NCBI RefSeq assembly: GCF_900110695.1
Contig: NZ_FOEH01000001.1
Coordinates: forward strand, 310,001-374,000
DNA from: Virgibacillus subterraneus
Lineage (GTDB): Bacteria > Bacillota > Bacilli > Bacillales > Amphibacillaceae
Length of the DNA: 64,000 nucleotides
Reading direction: 5' to 3'
The stretch's first letter is position 1; the number at the start of each line of letters is the position of its first letter. The notes beneath the pieces are model-generated. The model had not been told where the DNA came from. It saw only the letters and a list, made by a program, of their open reading frames with translations, and ran no database searches. Shown piece after piece: positions 10,041 through 18,659 of the stretch. Made by a program: the position numbers and the translations under genes.

Positions 10041-10183
10041 GTGGTTAGAGAACCACACTAAATACTACAATCGGTAATCCTAGTATGTGTCGTATTTTAT
10101 ATCAACTGCGGGGTTTAAATAGCAACAAAAGTTTATGAAAAGATCCTTACGAAAAGAATTTTCACAAAAGAAGGAGGAGTCTA

Positions 10184-11668
10184 ATGGGGAAACAAACGGG
10201 ATTTATGGAATATAGCCGTCAAGCACAAAAAGAACGAGACCCAGCCGAGCGTACCAAAGACTGGGTCGACTATACAAAGCCATTGTCTGAACAAGAAGTG
10301 CAGCAGCAAGGGGCACGCTGTATGGACTGTGGTGTCCCAACATGTCATACAGGAATGGAAATCAATGGCGTAACAACTGGTTGCCCTGTTTACCACCTTA
10401 TTCCTGAATGGAATCATCTTGTTTATGAAGGTAAATGGAAAGAGGCATTAGAACGTGAACATGAAATGAATAATTTCCCTGAATTTACAGGAATCGCATG
10501 TCCTGCCCCTTGTGAAGGAGCATGTGTGTTAGGTATAAATGAACCACCTGTGGCAATTAAGACAATTGAGCGCTCTATTATCGAAAAAGGTTTCGACGAA
10601 GGATGGGTTGTGCCAAATCCTCCCGAGAAACGTACAGGTAAAAAGATTGCAGTCGTAGGATCTGGTCCAGCTGGACTTGCTGCCGCTGCTCAGTTGAATA
10701 AAGCAGGACATACCGTTACGGTATTTGAACGCAGTGACCGTGTAGGTGGATTACTAACATATGGAATTCCTGAGATGAAACTATCTTACGAGATTGTAAA
10801 ACGCCGTGTGGATATTTTGGAACAGGAAGGTATAACATTTATAACAAATACCGAAGTTGGTAAAGATATAACAGTTTCTGAGCTTAAATCAGATTACGAT
10901 TCTACTATTCTATGCGGTGGCGCTGCAGTTCACCGTGATATCGAGGTAGAGGGTAGTAAACTAAAAGGTGTTCACCATGCGATGGATTTTCTTCACGCAA
11001 ACTCAAAAAGCTTGCTTGATTCTAATTTGACTGATGGTAACTATATTTCTGCTACTGACAAAGATGTTATTGTCATCGGTGGCGGTGATACTGGAACCGA
11101 CTGTCTTGCTACGTCTGTACGTCACAACTGTAAGAGTCTTACACAGTTTGATATTTATGATAAAAAAGGCTCAACACGTGATGTGGAAACAAACCCATGG
11201 CCGCAATACCCAGTGATTCACCGAGTTGAGTACGGTCATAAGGAAGCAGCAAGCACGCTTGGTGAGGATCCTCGAGCATATGCAGTTATGACCAAGAAAT
11301 TTGTTGGCGATGAGAATGGACATATTAAAGAAGTTCATACGGTCAACGTAAAACTTCGCTATGAAGGCGGGAAAAAGGTTCGTGACGAAATACCAGGCAC
11401 TGAAAAAGTTTGGCCGGCCGATCTTGTTTTGATTGCAATCGGTTTTACCGGACCAGAACAGGACTTGCTGGATCAGCTTAATGTTGAACGAAGTCCAAAT
11501 TCTACTATTAAAGCTGAATATGGTGAATACACAACAAACGTCGATGGCGTGTTCGCTGCTGGTGACATGCGCCGAGGTCAAAGCCTTATTGTATGGGCTA
11601 TTAATGAAGGCCGGGAAGCTGCACGTGAATGTGATCGATATTTGATGGGCGAAACCGTATTGCCATAA
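10184..11668 (+). CDS. gltD: Glutamate synthase small subunit (FAD, NADPH, Fe-S)
   Basis: 494 residues, the normal beta subunit length. N-terminal cysteine clusters bind Fe-S centres (RCMDCGVPTCHTG and FTGIACPAPCEGACVLG). An FAD-binding GXGXXG follows (AVVGSGPAGLAAAA), then the NADPH-binding Rossmann motif VIGGGDTGTDC and the C-terminal FAD segment TTNVDGVFAAGDMRRGQSL. It passes electrons from NADPH to the large subunit. The ribosome site AAGGAGGAG is well placed. It is separated from gltB by the repeat-bearing spacer and has its own terminator. Confidence 0.97.
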   Translation: MGKQTGFMEYSRQAQKERDPAERTKDWVDYTKPLSEQEVQQQGARCMDCGVPTCHTGMEINGVTTGCPVYHLIPEWNHLVYEGKWKEALEREHEMNNFPEFTGIACPAPCEGACVLGINEPPVAIKTIERSIIEKGFDEGWVVPNPPEKRTGKKIAVVGSGPAGLAAAAQLNKAGHTVTVFERSDRVGGLLTYGIPEMKLSYEIVKRRVDILEQEGITFITNTEVGKDITVSELKSDYDSTILCGGAAVHRDIEVEGSKLKGVHHAMDFLHANSKSLLDSNLTDGNYISATDKDVIVIGGGDTGTDCLATSVRHNCKSLTQFDIYDKKGSTRDVETNPWPQYPVIHRVEYGHKEAASTLGEDPRAYAVMTKKFVGDENGHIKEVHTVNVKLRYEGGKKVRDEIPGTEKVWPADLVLIAIGFTGPEQDLLDQLNVERSPNSTIKAEYGEYTTNVDGVFAAGDMRRGQSLIVWAINEGREAARECDRYLMGETVLP

Positions 11669-11671
11669 AAT

Positions 11672-11700
11672 AAAGCACTCCCCAATTGGGGGTGCTTTTT
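11672..11700 (+). terminator. Intrinsic terminator of gltD
   Basis: AAAGCAC and CCCC pair with GGGG and GTGCTTT around an AATT loop (one bulged T), followed by a T run. It isolates the glutamate synthase genes from the polysaccharide operon. Confidence 0.85.
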
Positions 11701-11747
11701 AATTGGGTAAAATAATTGATTAATAAGTAGGGAAAATACAAGCGTAT

Positions 11748-11763
11748 GTTCTTTATTAAGTAT
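11748..11763 (+). promoter_or_regulatory. SinR-type half operator upstream of the EPS operon
   Basis: GTTCTTT at 11748-11754 fits the SinR consensus GTTCTYT exactly; the right half (AAGTAT) is degenerate. It is the most upstream of three boxes before epsA, 54 bp before the -35 element. Confidence 0.5.
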
Positions 11764-11801
11764 TAATTAGCAAAAATTTAAATATAATTACCAAATAACT
11801 G

Positions 11802-11830
11802 TTGACTTGTTCATTATAAAGAACTAAAAT
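11802..11830 (+). promoter_or_regulatory. EPS operon promoter with SinR operator filling the spacer
   Basis: TTGACT (11802-11807) and TAAAAT (11825-11830) are spaced 17 bp. The palindromic operator GTTCATTATAAAGAAC occupies 11809-11824, that is, nearly the whole spacer. A repressor bound here would exclude RNA polymerase. The predicted start of transcription is near 11837, giving a leader of about 125 nt that contains another operator-like box. Confidence 0.7.
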
Positions 11831-11889
11831 AAGTATTAATCATATATATTATATCCTCATGAGCAAAGGAAATTTTTTTTGGAATAAAT

Positions 11890-11905
11890 GTTCGTTATAA
11901 AGAAT
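11890..11905 (+). promoter_or_regulatory. SinR-type operator in the EPS leader
   Basis: GTTCGTTATAAAGAAT has a perfect left arm and a one-mismatch right arm. It lies about 50 bp downstream of the predicted transcription start, so a bound repressor could act as a roadblock or loop with the spacer operator. Confidence 0.55.
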
Positions 11906-11963
11906 ATAAATGTGTTTTATGCATATATATGTAATTCTATAAAAGATAGGGTGGCTGGTGCTA

Positions 11964-12698
11964 TTGAGCAGATTAAAACAAAATCGATACATAGATCGAA
12001 GAACAGCTAAAGAAGTAAATTTAAAGGATTTTTTTATTCTAATTAAAAAGAGGTTTTGGATAATTGCATTAATTACTGTTATCACTACTTTAGCAGGGCA
12101 TTTTTATATAAGTGCGAATAGCACTCCAATTTATAATACCTCAACGGATGTCATTATTGGCCCAGAAGCCGAGTCTATGAGCACGATTATGGTCATGGTT
12201 ACAGATTCAATCGTTATGAATATGGTTAAGGAAGACTTAGGGTTATCACAGTCATCAGGAAATATTAAAAGTCAGATAGAAGTACAGAGAGTGGAAGATT
12301 CTCAGATTATTAATATATCTGTCACGAATACTGATCCGCAGTTAGCTGCTGCTATAGCAGATTCAACAGCAGTGGCATTTAAAAGCAGAGTAGCGAACAT
12401 ACTTAATTTTAATGACGTACAGATTTTAAATGAAGCGATGGTGAATGCTACTCCTATAAATGGGGGGCAAAATAAAACCGTCATCATTGCATTTGTATTT
12501 GGAATTATTGCTGGAACGGGATTGGTGTTTTTACTGGATTCAATGGATGACACAATCAATAAAGAACTTGAAATTGAGGAAGTATTAGGGGTGCATGTAC
12601 TTGGAACTGTTTCCAATATGAATAAGAAGAAATTAACGGCCCAGCAAACAAAACATAAGCAACTTGAAATTAGAGGTGAAACAGTTGATGTTAAATAA
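11964..12698 (+). CDS. epsA: Chain-length regulator / Wzz-type kinase activator (EpsA-like)
   Basis: About 244 residues. The N-terminus (VNLKDFFILIKKRFWIIALITVITTLAGHFY) holds the first membrane helix typical of Wzz/YveK-type proteins. An extracytoplasmic domain follows, and the second helix is near the C-terminus (TVIIAFVFGIIAGTGLVFLLDSMDDTI). Family members set polysaccharide chain length and activate the partner tyrosine kinase from the membrane. The AGGGTGG site lies 3 nt from GTG 11958 but 9 nt from TTG 11964, so the latter is preferred. It is the first gene of the EPS operon and overlaps epsB. Three SinR-type boxes lie upstream. Confidence 0.88.
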   Translation: MSRLKQNRYIDRRTAKEVNLKDFFILIKKRFWIIALITVITTLAGHFYISANSTPIYNTSTDVIIGPEAESMSTIMVMVTDSIVMNMVKEDLGLSQSSGNIKSQIEVQRVEDSQIINISVTNTDPQLAAAIADSTAVAFKSRVANILNFNDVQILNEAMVNATPINGGQNKTVIIAFVFGIIAGTGLVFLLDSMDDTINKELEIEEVLGVHVLGTVSNMNKKKLTAQQTKHKQLEIRGETVDVK

Positions 12699-13341
12699 AA
12701 GGACACAAACTGCTAACTTAAAAAAACAAAATCTAATCACATACACAAGATCAAACTCGATAATTTCTGACCAATTTAGAACAATCCGCACTAATATTAA
12801 ATTTTTAACGGAAGAGAAAGAAAATAAGACTTTTCTAATGACATCTCCAGGATCAGGTGAAGGAAAAACAACATTAATAGCGAATCTGGCAGTTTCCATG
12901 GCACAGCAAAAGGAGAAAGTATTGTTAATCGATGCTAACTTGAGAAATCCGAATATCCATAATGTATTTAAAACATCGAATGAAATTGGGTTAACGGATG
13001 TACTTACTGGCAAAATATCGATTGAAGAGGCAACGTACATTCCGGGAATTGGAAAACTAAAGGTACTTACAAGTGGTTCCACACTGGTCAACCCTGCTGA
13101 ATTACTAGGAAATGAGTTGATGATAGATCTTTTAAAGAAAGAAACAAGTGCTTATGATATGGTGCTGATCGACTCTCCGACTGTTTTAGACTTTACAGAA
13201 ACCAGGATACTGGCAAATATGTGTGATGGCGTTGTTTTAATTTTACAACGTGGAAAGACGGGTATGGAGAAAGCCATTGAGGCACAAAGGGTTCTGGACC
13301 TAGCTCATGCAGAAATAGTAGGCGTGATTGTCAATAAGTAG
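12688..13341 (+). CDS. epsB: Bacterial tyrosine-kinase-like ATPase (EpsB-like), lacking the Tyr tail
   Basis: About 217 residues. Walker A (SPGSGEGKTT, about 53-62), Walker A' (VLLIDANLRNP, about 78-88) and Walker B (MVLIDSPTVLDF) identify a CpsD/CapB-type BY-kinase. The protein stops straight after the conserved GVIVNK strand, so the usual C-terminal tyrosine-rich tail is missing. No tyrosine cluster appears in any frame after the stop. It may therefore regulate by ATP binding or phosphorylate other proteins instead of its own tail. ATG 12688 overlaps epsA by 11 bp; GAGGTG precedes it. Confidence 0.88.
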   Translation: MLNKRTQTANLKKQNLITYTRSNSIISDQFRTIRTNIKFLTEEKENKTFLMTSPGSGEGKTTLIANLAVSMAQQKEKVLLIDANLRNPNIHNVFKTSNEIGLTDVLTGKISIEEATYIPGIGKLKVLTSGSTLVNPAELLGNELMIDLLKKETSAYDMVLIDSPTVLDFTETRILANMCDGVVLILQRGKTGMEKAIEAQRVLDLAHAEIVGVIVNK

Positions 13342-13393
13342 TTATACAAATTTATTGGCAGTTGAGTCGATTTCATAAATACTATATTCATCA

Positions 13394-13425
13394 TTAAGGC
13401 TTGGCGATAAGCCAGGTTTTCTAAA
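13394..13425 (-). repeat. Degenerate remnant of dispersed repeat family B
   Basis: TTAAGGCTTGGCGATAAGCC followed by AGGTTTTCTAAA resembles a shortened form of the repeats at 21746 and 60804 (TAAGGCTTTCGCC...GGCGACAAGCCAAGTTTTCTAAA on the matching strand). It forms a GGCTT/AAGCC hairpin in the epsB-epsC gap. Confidence 0.45.
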
Positions 13426-13433
13426 CACAAAAC

Positions 13434-13449
13434 GTTCTCTATTAAGAAT
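13434..13449 (+). promoter_or_regulatory. SinR-type operator between epsB and epsC
   Basis: GTTCTCTATTAAGAAT: the left half GTTCTCT fits the SinR consensus exactly and the right arm differs by one base from GAAC. It is inside the operon, upstream of the EAR-like RNA. It could block elongation or an internal promoter. Confidence 0.55.
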
Positions 13450-13510
13450 TAAATCGCTATTTAAATTTGTTATTAAGAAATCTTGGTGATGTCTACTTGC
13501 CATTATCGAT

Positions 13511-13600
13511 GTAGGCACTCGATCATGCTGTGGGTTTATCCAATATAAACCTTAGACGCCAGTCGTCGGTAGTGTGGTGTGAGGGCGGGTTAAATGCCCA
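13511..13600 (+). ncRNA. EAR-type processive antitermination RNA element (eps leader-internal)
   Basis: The 307-bp gap between epsB and epsC has no gene. Its distal half is highly structured: GGTTTAT/ATAAACC (13533-13551), GACG/CGTC (13555-13567) and GGGC/GCCC (13583-13599), with a G-rich stretch between. In B. subtilis the EAR element lies at exactly this place and promotes read-through of the long eps operon. The call rests on synteny plus structure; no covariance model was run. The following AAAGGAGGA is the epsC ribosome site. Confidence 0.72.
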
Positions 13601-13648
13601 TACATACATAATTTAATTTTAAGGCCTTTAAAAGAAAGGAGGATATGT

Positions 13649-15475
13649 ATGACATACCGGCAACGCTTATCTTTATTCATCATTATTGACTCGTGTATCG
13701 TATTATCAGCGATTTTTATTAGCAGCTTTCTTGTTAATGCAAGTATCTATGTTATTACTGTGCCGTTAATTGTAATTTCAATGGCAATATTGTTGTGTCA
13801 CTATATTTTATCCGTAAAATACAAACTCTACAAAAAAGTCTGGGAATATGCCAGTACAAAAGAATTATTAATAATCTTTAAGATAGTATCCTACTCCATT
13901 TTGTCCGCGGCTGTTATCCAATTTATTTTTCTAAACGATATTTCATTTAGACTTCTTGCCGTTACATGGCTGCTCGATATGTTTCTAATTGGCGGTTCAA
14001 GGTTTGTATGGAGATTATACCGTGACTCAGTAATGAATAAGCAGGACAATAAAATCAGGACATTAGTTATTGGGGCAGGTTCAGCTGGGACAATGGTTGC
14101 AAGACAGCTACTAAAACATAATGAGGGGAATCTATTACCAGTTGCATTTATCGATGATGACCTAAAGAAACATCAGCTTGATATCCTAGGTCTTCCCGTG
14201 GTAGGCGGGGTGAAACAGATAGCAGAATGTGTTAAAGAATTCGAGATTGATAATATCATCATTTCGATTCCCTCCCTTAGTAAGAAAGATTTAAATATCA
14301 TTTTTCAGGAATGTGCTAAAACAAAAGCACAGACGAAAATCCTTCCATTATTGGAGGATTTAATAACAGGAAAAGTTTCAGTTAATCAATTTCGTGATGT
14401 TCAAGTGGAAGATCTTCTAGGGCGGGATCCTGTGGAAATGGATATCGAAAGCATTTCAGACAACATTAGGGATAAAGTTGTTTTAGTTACAGGTGCTGGT
14501 GGTTCGATAGGATCCGAAATATCAAGACAAATTTCAGAATTTAATCCAAAGCAGCTTGTTTTACTGGGCCATGGTGAAAACAGTATCTATACGATTGAAA
14601 TGGAGCTGAAAGAGAACTTTAAAAAGGATGAAATTGATTTCGTAACAGAAATAGCTGATATACAGGATGCCGAGAAAATGTTGTCGGTAGTCAGTACATA
14701 TAATCCTGACGTCATCTACCATGCTGCAGCACATAAACATGTTCCGTTAATGGAGCGTAACCCGGAAGAAGCAGTTAAGAATAATATTATCGGGACAACT
14801 AATATTGCTCATGCTGCACATTTAAATAATGTTGACACATTTGTAATGGTATCAACAGATAAAGCTGTCAACCCAACAAGTGTTATGGGTGCATCAAAGA
14901 GACTTGCCGAAATGGTCATTCAAGACATGGATCAAAATAGCAGTACAAAATTTGTTGCAGTGAGATTTGGCAATGTATTAGGAAGTCGTGGAAGTGTCAT
15001 TCCACTATTTAAAAAGCAAATTGAAAAAGGTGGCCCGGTAACAGTGACCCATCCAGACATGGTTCGCTATTTCATGACTATCCCTGAAGCATCGAGATTG
15101 GTTATTCAGGCCGGCGCATTGGCAAGAGGTGGAGAGATCTTTATTCTGGATATGGGAGATCCGGTAAAGATAGTCGAGCTTGCCAAGAATCTTATCAAAC
15201 TATCCGGTAATTCAATTGATGAAATTGGATTAGAGTTCACTGGGATAAGGCCAGGTGAAAAGCTTTTTGAAGAGTTGTTAAAAGAAGATGAAGTAAATAA
15301 AAAGCAAGTGTACTCCAAGATTTATATCGGAAAAACCACAAGTGTTTATGTGGAAGATATTGAAGAAATCGTTTCAAGTTATACCAAATTTGAGAGAGAA
15401 TTACTCAGGAAAAAATTAATAAATCTCGCAAATAATGATGTGGTTCAACAACAAAGAAAAGCTATTTCATTATAA
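13649..15475 (+). CDS. epsC: Membrane-bound nucleotide-sugar 4,6-dehydratase (EpsC/CapD-like)
   Basis: 608 residues. Four N-terminal membrane helices are followed by a first Rossmann domain (VIGAGSAGTMVARQLL, about residue 133) and the SDR catalytic domain (VTGAGGSIGSEISRQI, about 278). The active-site segment VSTDKAVNPTSVMGASK has Met in place of the usual Tyr, as is typical for this PglF/CapD/FlaA1 class with an Ser-Met-Lys triad. It probably converts UDP-GlcNAc to the 4-keto-6-deoxy sugar that feeds epsN and epsM. It has an AAAGGAGGA site at good spacing. Preceded by the EAR-like RNA. Confidence 0.93.
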   Translation: MTYRQRLSLFIIIDSCIVLSAIFISSFLVNASIYVITVPLIVISMAILLCHYILSVKYKLYKKVWEYASTKELLIIFKIVSYSILSAAVIQFIFLNDISFRLLAVTWLLDMFLIGGSRFVWRLYRDSVMNKQDNKIRTLVIGAGSAGTMVARQLLKHNEGNLLPVAFIDDDLKKHQLDILGLPVVGGVKQIAECVKEFEIDNIIISIPSLSKKDLNIIFQECAKTKAQTKILPLLEDLITGKVSVNQFRDVQVEDLLGRDPVEMDIESISDNIRDKVVLVTGAGGSIGSEISRQISEFNPKQLVLLGHGENSIYTIEMELKENFKKDEIDFVTEIADIQDAEKMLSVVSTYNPDVIYHAAAHKHVPLMERNPEEAVKNNIIGTTNIAHAAHLNNVDTFVMVSTDKAVNPTSVMGASKRLAEMVIQDMDQNSSTKFVAVRFGNVLGSRGSVIPLFKKQIEKGGPVTVTHPDMVRYFMTIPEASRLVIQAGALARGGEIFILDMGDPVKIVELAKNLIKLSGNSIDEIGLEFTGIRPGEKLFEELLKEDEVNKKQVYSKIYIGKTTSVYVEDIEEIVSSYTKFERELLRKKLINLANNDVVQQQRKAISL

Positions 15476-15496
15476 AAGGCATAGAGGGGGAATACA

Positions 15497-16375
15497 ATGA
15501 AAGTAAAAAAAGCCATTATACCAGCAGCTGGATTAGGAACAAGATTTCTTCCAGCAACAAAGGCAATGCCAAAAGAGATGCTGCCGATTGTTGATAAGCC
15601 AACGATCCAATACATTGTTGAAGAAGCAATTGAATCAGGGATTGAAGACATTATTATCGTAACTGGCAAAGGAAAGAGAGCCATAGAGGATCACTTTGAT
15701 AATTCATTTGAACTGGAACAAAATTTATTCGATAAAGGGAAGTTCGACTTATTAAGCGAAGTCCAAAAATCCTCAAAAATGGTGGATATCCATTATATAC
15801 GCCAAAAAGAACCTAAAGGTCTTGGTCACGCAATTTGGTGTGCACGTAAATTCATCGGGAATGAACCTTTTGCAGTGCTGCTCGGAGATGACATTGTCAA
15901 ATCTGAAACTGCGTGCCTGAAGCAACTGATAAATCAGTATAACCGATATAACGCCTCCATCCTTGGCGTGCAAACAGTAAGAGATGAAGATGTGTCAAGG
16001 TACGGAATAGTTGGTGGAAGTACAATAGAAAACCATCTCTATAATGTTCACAATCTGGTGGAAAAACCAAAACAGGAAGATGCACCATCCAATTTAGCCA
16101 TCTTAGGCCGATACATTCTAAGTCCGCAAATATTCGAAATTCTGGGTAACCAAAAGCCAGGTACCGGAGATGAGATACAGCTTACAGATTCCCTCGCAGA
16201 GCTTAATAAGCACGAAGCGGTATATGCATATGACTTTGAAGGTAAGCGTTATGATGTTGGAGAGAAAATGGGATTTATCCAAACAACTATAGAATTAGCA
16301 TTGGATCGGGAAGATTTGCGTAAGGACTTATTAGATTATCTTTCAACAGTTGTCGAAACAGAATTAACAAAATAG
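15497..16375 (+). CDS. galU: UTP-glucose-1-phosphate uridylyltransferase
   Basis: 292 residues with the nucleotidyltransferase signature [24 protein letters not shown] near the N-terminus and the LLGDDIV metal-binding motif. It makes UDP-glucose, the precursor for galE and UDP-glucose dehydrogenase in this window. It lies 21 bp after epsC with a GAGGGGG ribosome site. It is probably a surface-polysaccharide-dedicated copy; whether another galU/gtaB exists in the genome cannot be seen. Confidence 0.95.
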   Translation: MKVKKAIIPAAGLGTRFLPATKAMPKEMLPIVDKPTIQYIVEEAIESGIEDIIIVTGKGKRAIEDHFDNSFELEQNLFDKGKFDLLSEVQKSSKMVDIHYIRQKEPKGLGHAIWCARKFIGNEPFAVLLGDDIVKSETACLKQLINQYNRYNASILGVQTVRDEDVSRYGIVGGSTIENHLYNVHNLVEKPKQEDAPSNLAILGRYILSPQIFEILGNQKPGTGDEIQLTDSLAELNKHEAVYAYDFEGKRYDVGEKMGFIQTTIELALDREDLRKDLLDYLSTVVETELTK

Positions 16376-16401
16376 AAACTATAGCGAAAGGGGGGATGTT
16401 C

Positions 16402-17556
16402 ATGACGAAGAAAATACTGTACTGTGCGACAGTTGATTATCATTTTAAAGCTTTTCATTTGCCTTATATGAAGTGGTTTAAGGAACAAGGGTGGGATGTT
16501 GATGTTGCTGCAGCAGGAAACATAAATTTACCTTACACAGATAATCAATATAATATTCCAATTGAACGATCCCCTTTTAGCAAATCAAATATAGAAGCCT
16601 ATAAGCAGTTAAAGAAGGTTATGAGTCAGAATAATTATTCTATTATTCATTGTCACACCCCCCTAGGAGGAGTGCTTGCCCGAATCGCTGCAAAGCAGAC
16701 AAGAAAACAAGGAACAAAAGTTATCTATACAGCACATGGATTCCACTTCTGTAAAGGCGCACCTCTTATTAATTGGTTTATCTATTATCCGATTGAAAAG
16801 TTTTTATCACGATATACGGACAGTCTAATAACGATTAATCAGGAAGATTATAATATTGCCACCAAACATCGCTTTAAAGCAGAAAGAACGGAACAAATTC
16901 ATGGCGTAGGAGTCGATACTGTACGTTATAAGCCGATCAATGAAAATAAACGGGCAGAACTGAAAAAGTCATTTGGCTATCATGCCGATGACTTTTTATT
17001 ATTTTATGCAGCTGAGTTTAATAAAAATAAAAATCAGCAATTTCTCCTTCGCTCGTTAGCTTTACTAGAAGAAAAAATTCCAAATGCAAAGCTGCTGCTT
17101 GCTGGAGAAGGTGCTTTATTAGAGAACTGCCAGGAATTAGCAAATAGTCTTGGAATAAGCCATATGGTCGATTTTCTTGGTTTTCGAAAGGATATTGACC
17201 AGATTCTGCCAATGTGTGATATAGCAGTTGCATCAAGCTACAGAGAAGGACTCCCTGTCAATGTCATGGAGGCGATGTCATGTGGGCTCCCTGTCGTAGC
17301 GGTTGATAATAGAGGGCATAGAGAACTTGTTCAAAATAACAAAACAGGCTGGCTGTTAGCTAAATTCGAGCCACAGGTGTTTGCTAATAAAATAATAGCT
17401 CTTTCGAATGCAGTCGATATGAAGCATCAGCTTGGGCAAAATGGAAGGAATGCAATTATCGCGAAGTATTCTACAAATAAAGTATTGGCTGAGAAGGAAA
17501 TAATTTATAGATCCTATATGCAGGAAGAGGGGGAACCGGTATGGGCAGCCCGTTAA
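16402..17556 (+). CDS. epsD: GT4 glycosyltransferase, EpsD-like
   Basis: About 384 residues. The N-terminus (MTKKILYCATVDYHFKAFHLPYMKWF), HCHTPLGGVLARIAAKQ, YTAHGFHFCKGAP and VASSYREGLPVNVMEAMSCGLP closely follow B. subtilis EpsD as I recall it. It has a GT-B fold with the GT4 E-x7-E motif (REGLPVNVMEA). It transfers a sugar onto the lipid-linked EPS repeat. ATG 16402 is chosen over 16396 from spacing to AAAGGGGGG. It overlaps the next gene by 16 bp. Confidence 0.88.
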   Translation: MTKKILYCATVDYHFKAFHLPYMKWFKEQGWDVDVAAAGNINLPYTDNQYNIPIERSPFSKSNIEAYKQLKKVMSQNNYSIIHCHTPLGGVLARIAAKQTRKQGTKVIYTAHGFHFCKGAPLINWFIYYPIEKFLSRYTDSLITINQEDYNIATKHRFKAERTEQIHGVGVDTVRYKPINENKRAELKKSFGYHADDFLLFYAAEFNKNKNQQFLLRSLALLEEKIPNAKLLLAGEGALLENCQELANSLGISHMVDFLGFRKDIDQILPMCDIAVASSYREGLPVNVMEAMSCGLPVVAVDNRGHRELVQNNKTGWLLAKFEPQVFANKIIALSNAVDMKHQLGQNGRNAIIAKYSTNKVLAEKEIIYRSYMQEEGEPVWAAR

Positions 17557-18659
17557 GGGTACTACATGTTGTCGTTAATATGAACAGAGGTGGTGCTGAA
17601 ACCCTAATCATGAACCTCTACCGAAACATAGATCGCTCAAAGGTACAATTTGACTTTTTAACATGTAAAGAGGGAGTCTTTGACTCAGAAATAATAAGCA
17701 TGGGAGGTAAGATTCATCGTATCCCATATGTTACTGATGCCGGACATACTGGTTTTATCCGTGCACTGAATCAATTCCTGAAGAGACACCATGAGTATAA
17801 AATCATCCATTCCCACATGGATAAAATGAGCGGATTTGTGTTAAGAGCAGCTAAAAAAGCGAATATACCGGTAAGAATTGCTCATAGCCATAATACGGAA
17901 AGTGAAGGTGGATTTACATCAAGAACCTATAAATGGTACGCAGGCAGCAAAATTAATGCACATGCAACACATTATTATGCCTGTTCGCATGCAGCAGCTA
18001 AATGGTTATTTAAAAATAAATCAGGAGAGGCTTTTATCCTGAAAAACGGAATTGAAACGGATAAATTTAAATTCTCACAGCAGATCCGTAATGCTATCAG
18101 AAGAGAACTAAACCTGGACAAAGATACTCTGGTCCTCGGTCATGTTGGAAGAATGGCACCTCAGAAGAATCAATTACATTTATTAGATATCTTCGCTGGT
18201 CTGAATAAGCAGATAGCAAATTCTGTTCTGTTAATAGCTGGTGAGGGGCCACTAAGGAAAGAAATCGAAGCGAAGATTAATGCGTTAAATTTAAACGGTA
18301 AGGTGAAATTACTGGGGGTACGGGATGACATTGACGCAATCCTTCAGGGCATTGACATTTTTGTTTTTCCTTCGATACATGAAGGTTTACCAGTAACCTT
18401 AATAGAAGCACAAGGTGCAGGACTTCCATGTTTAATCGCTGACACGATTACCAAGGAAGCTGATATGGGGTCAGGACTTGTTGATTATCTGCCATTAACA
18501 GATACAGCCATTTGGATTAAACGTATTGTAAGTTTAGATAAACAAATCAGACCCAGAATAATTGATTACCACGCCTTATCGAAAAGTGGCTATGACATAA
18601 AGGAGACAGCCGGGCAGACACAAGCATCCTATCTGGCATTAGGAGCAGCAGCTATATGA
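17541..18659 (+). CDS. epsF: GT4 glycosyltransferase, EpsF-like
   Basis: 372 residues. RVLHVVVNMNRGGAETLIMNLYRNID at the N-terminus is the EpsF hallmark. IAHSHNTES, GRMAPQKNQLHLLDIF and FPSIHEGLPVTLIEAQGAGLPC form the GT4 donor site. It overlaps both neighbours, so translation is coupled. It is paralogous to the gene at 24704. The exact acceptor and donor sugars are unknown. Confidence 0.85.
   Translation: MGSPLRVLHVVVNMNRGGAETLIMNLYRNIDRSKVQFDFLTCKEGVFDSEIISMGGKIHRIPYVTDAGHTGFIRALNQFLKRHHEYKIIHSHMDKMSGFVLRAAKKANIPVRIAHSHNTESEGGFTSRTYKWYAGSKINAHATHYYACSHAAAKWLFKNKSGEAFILKNGIETDKFKFSQQIRNAIRRELNLDKDTLVLGHVGRMAPQKNQLHLLDIFAGLNKQIANSVLLIAGEGPLRKEIEAKINALNLNGKVKLLGVRDDIDAILQGIDIFVFPSIHEGLPVTLIEAQGAGLPCLIADTITKEADMGSGLVDYLPLTDTAIWIKRIVSLDKQIRPRIIDYHALSKSGYDIKETAGQTQASYLALGAAAI

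Larger units (their letters stand above)
9601..10183. other. Long gltB-gltD spacer without a gene
   Basis: No credible coding region is seen in these 583 bp. They hold two divergently oriented palindromic repeats (9731-9838 and 9923-10040), AT-rich flanks, and the ribosome binding site AAGGAGGAG before gltD. In many Bacillaceae the two subunit genes are much closer. Confidence 0.8.
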
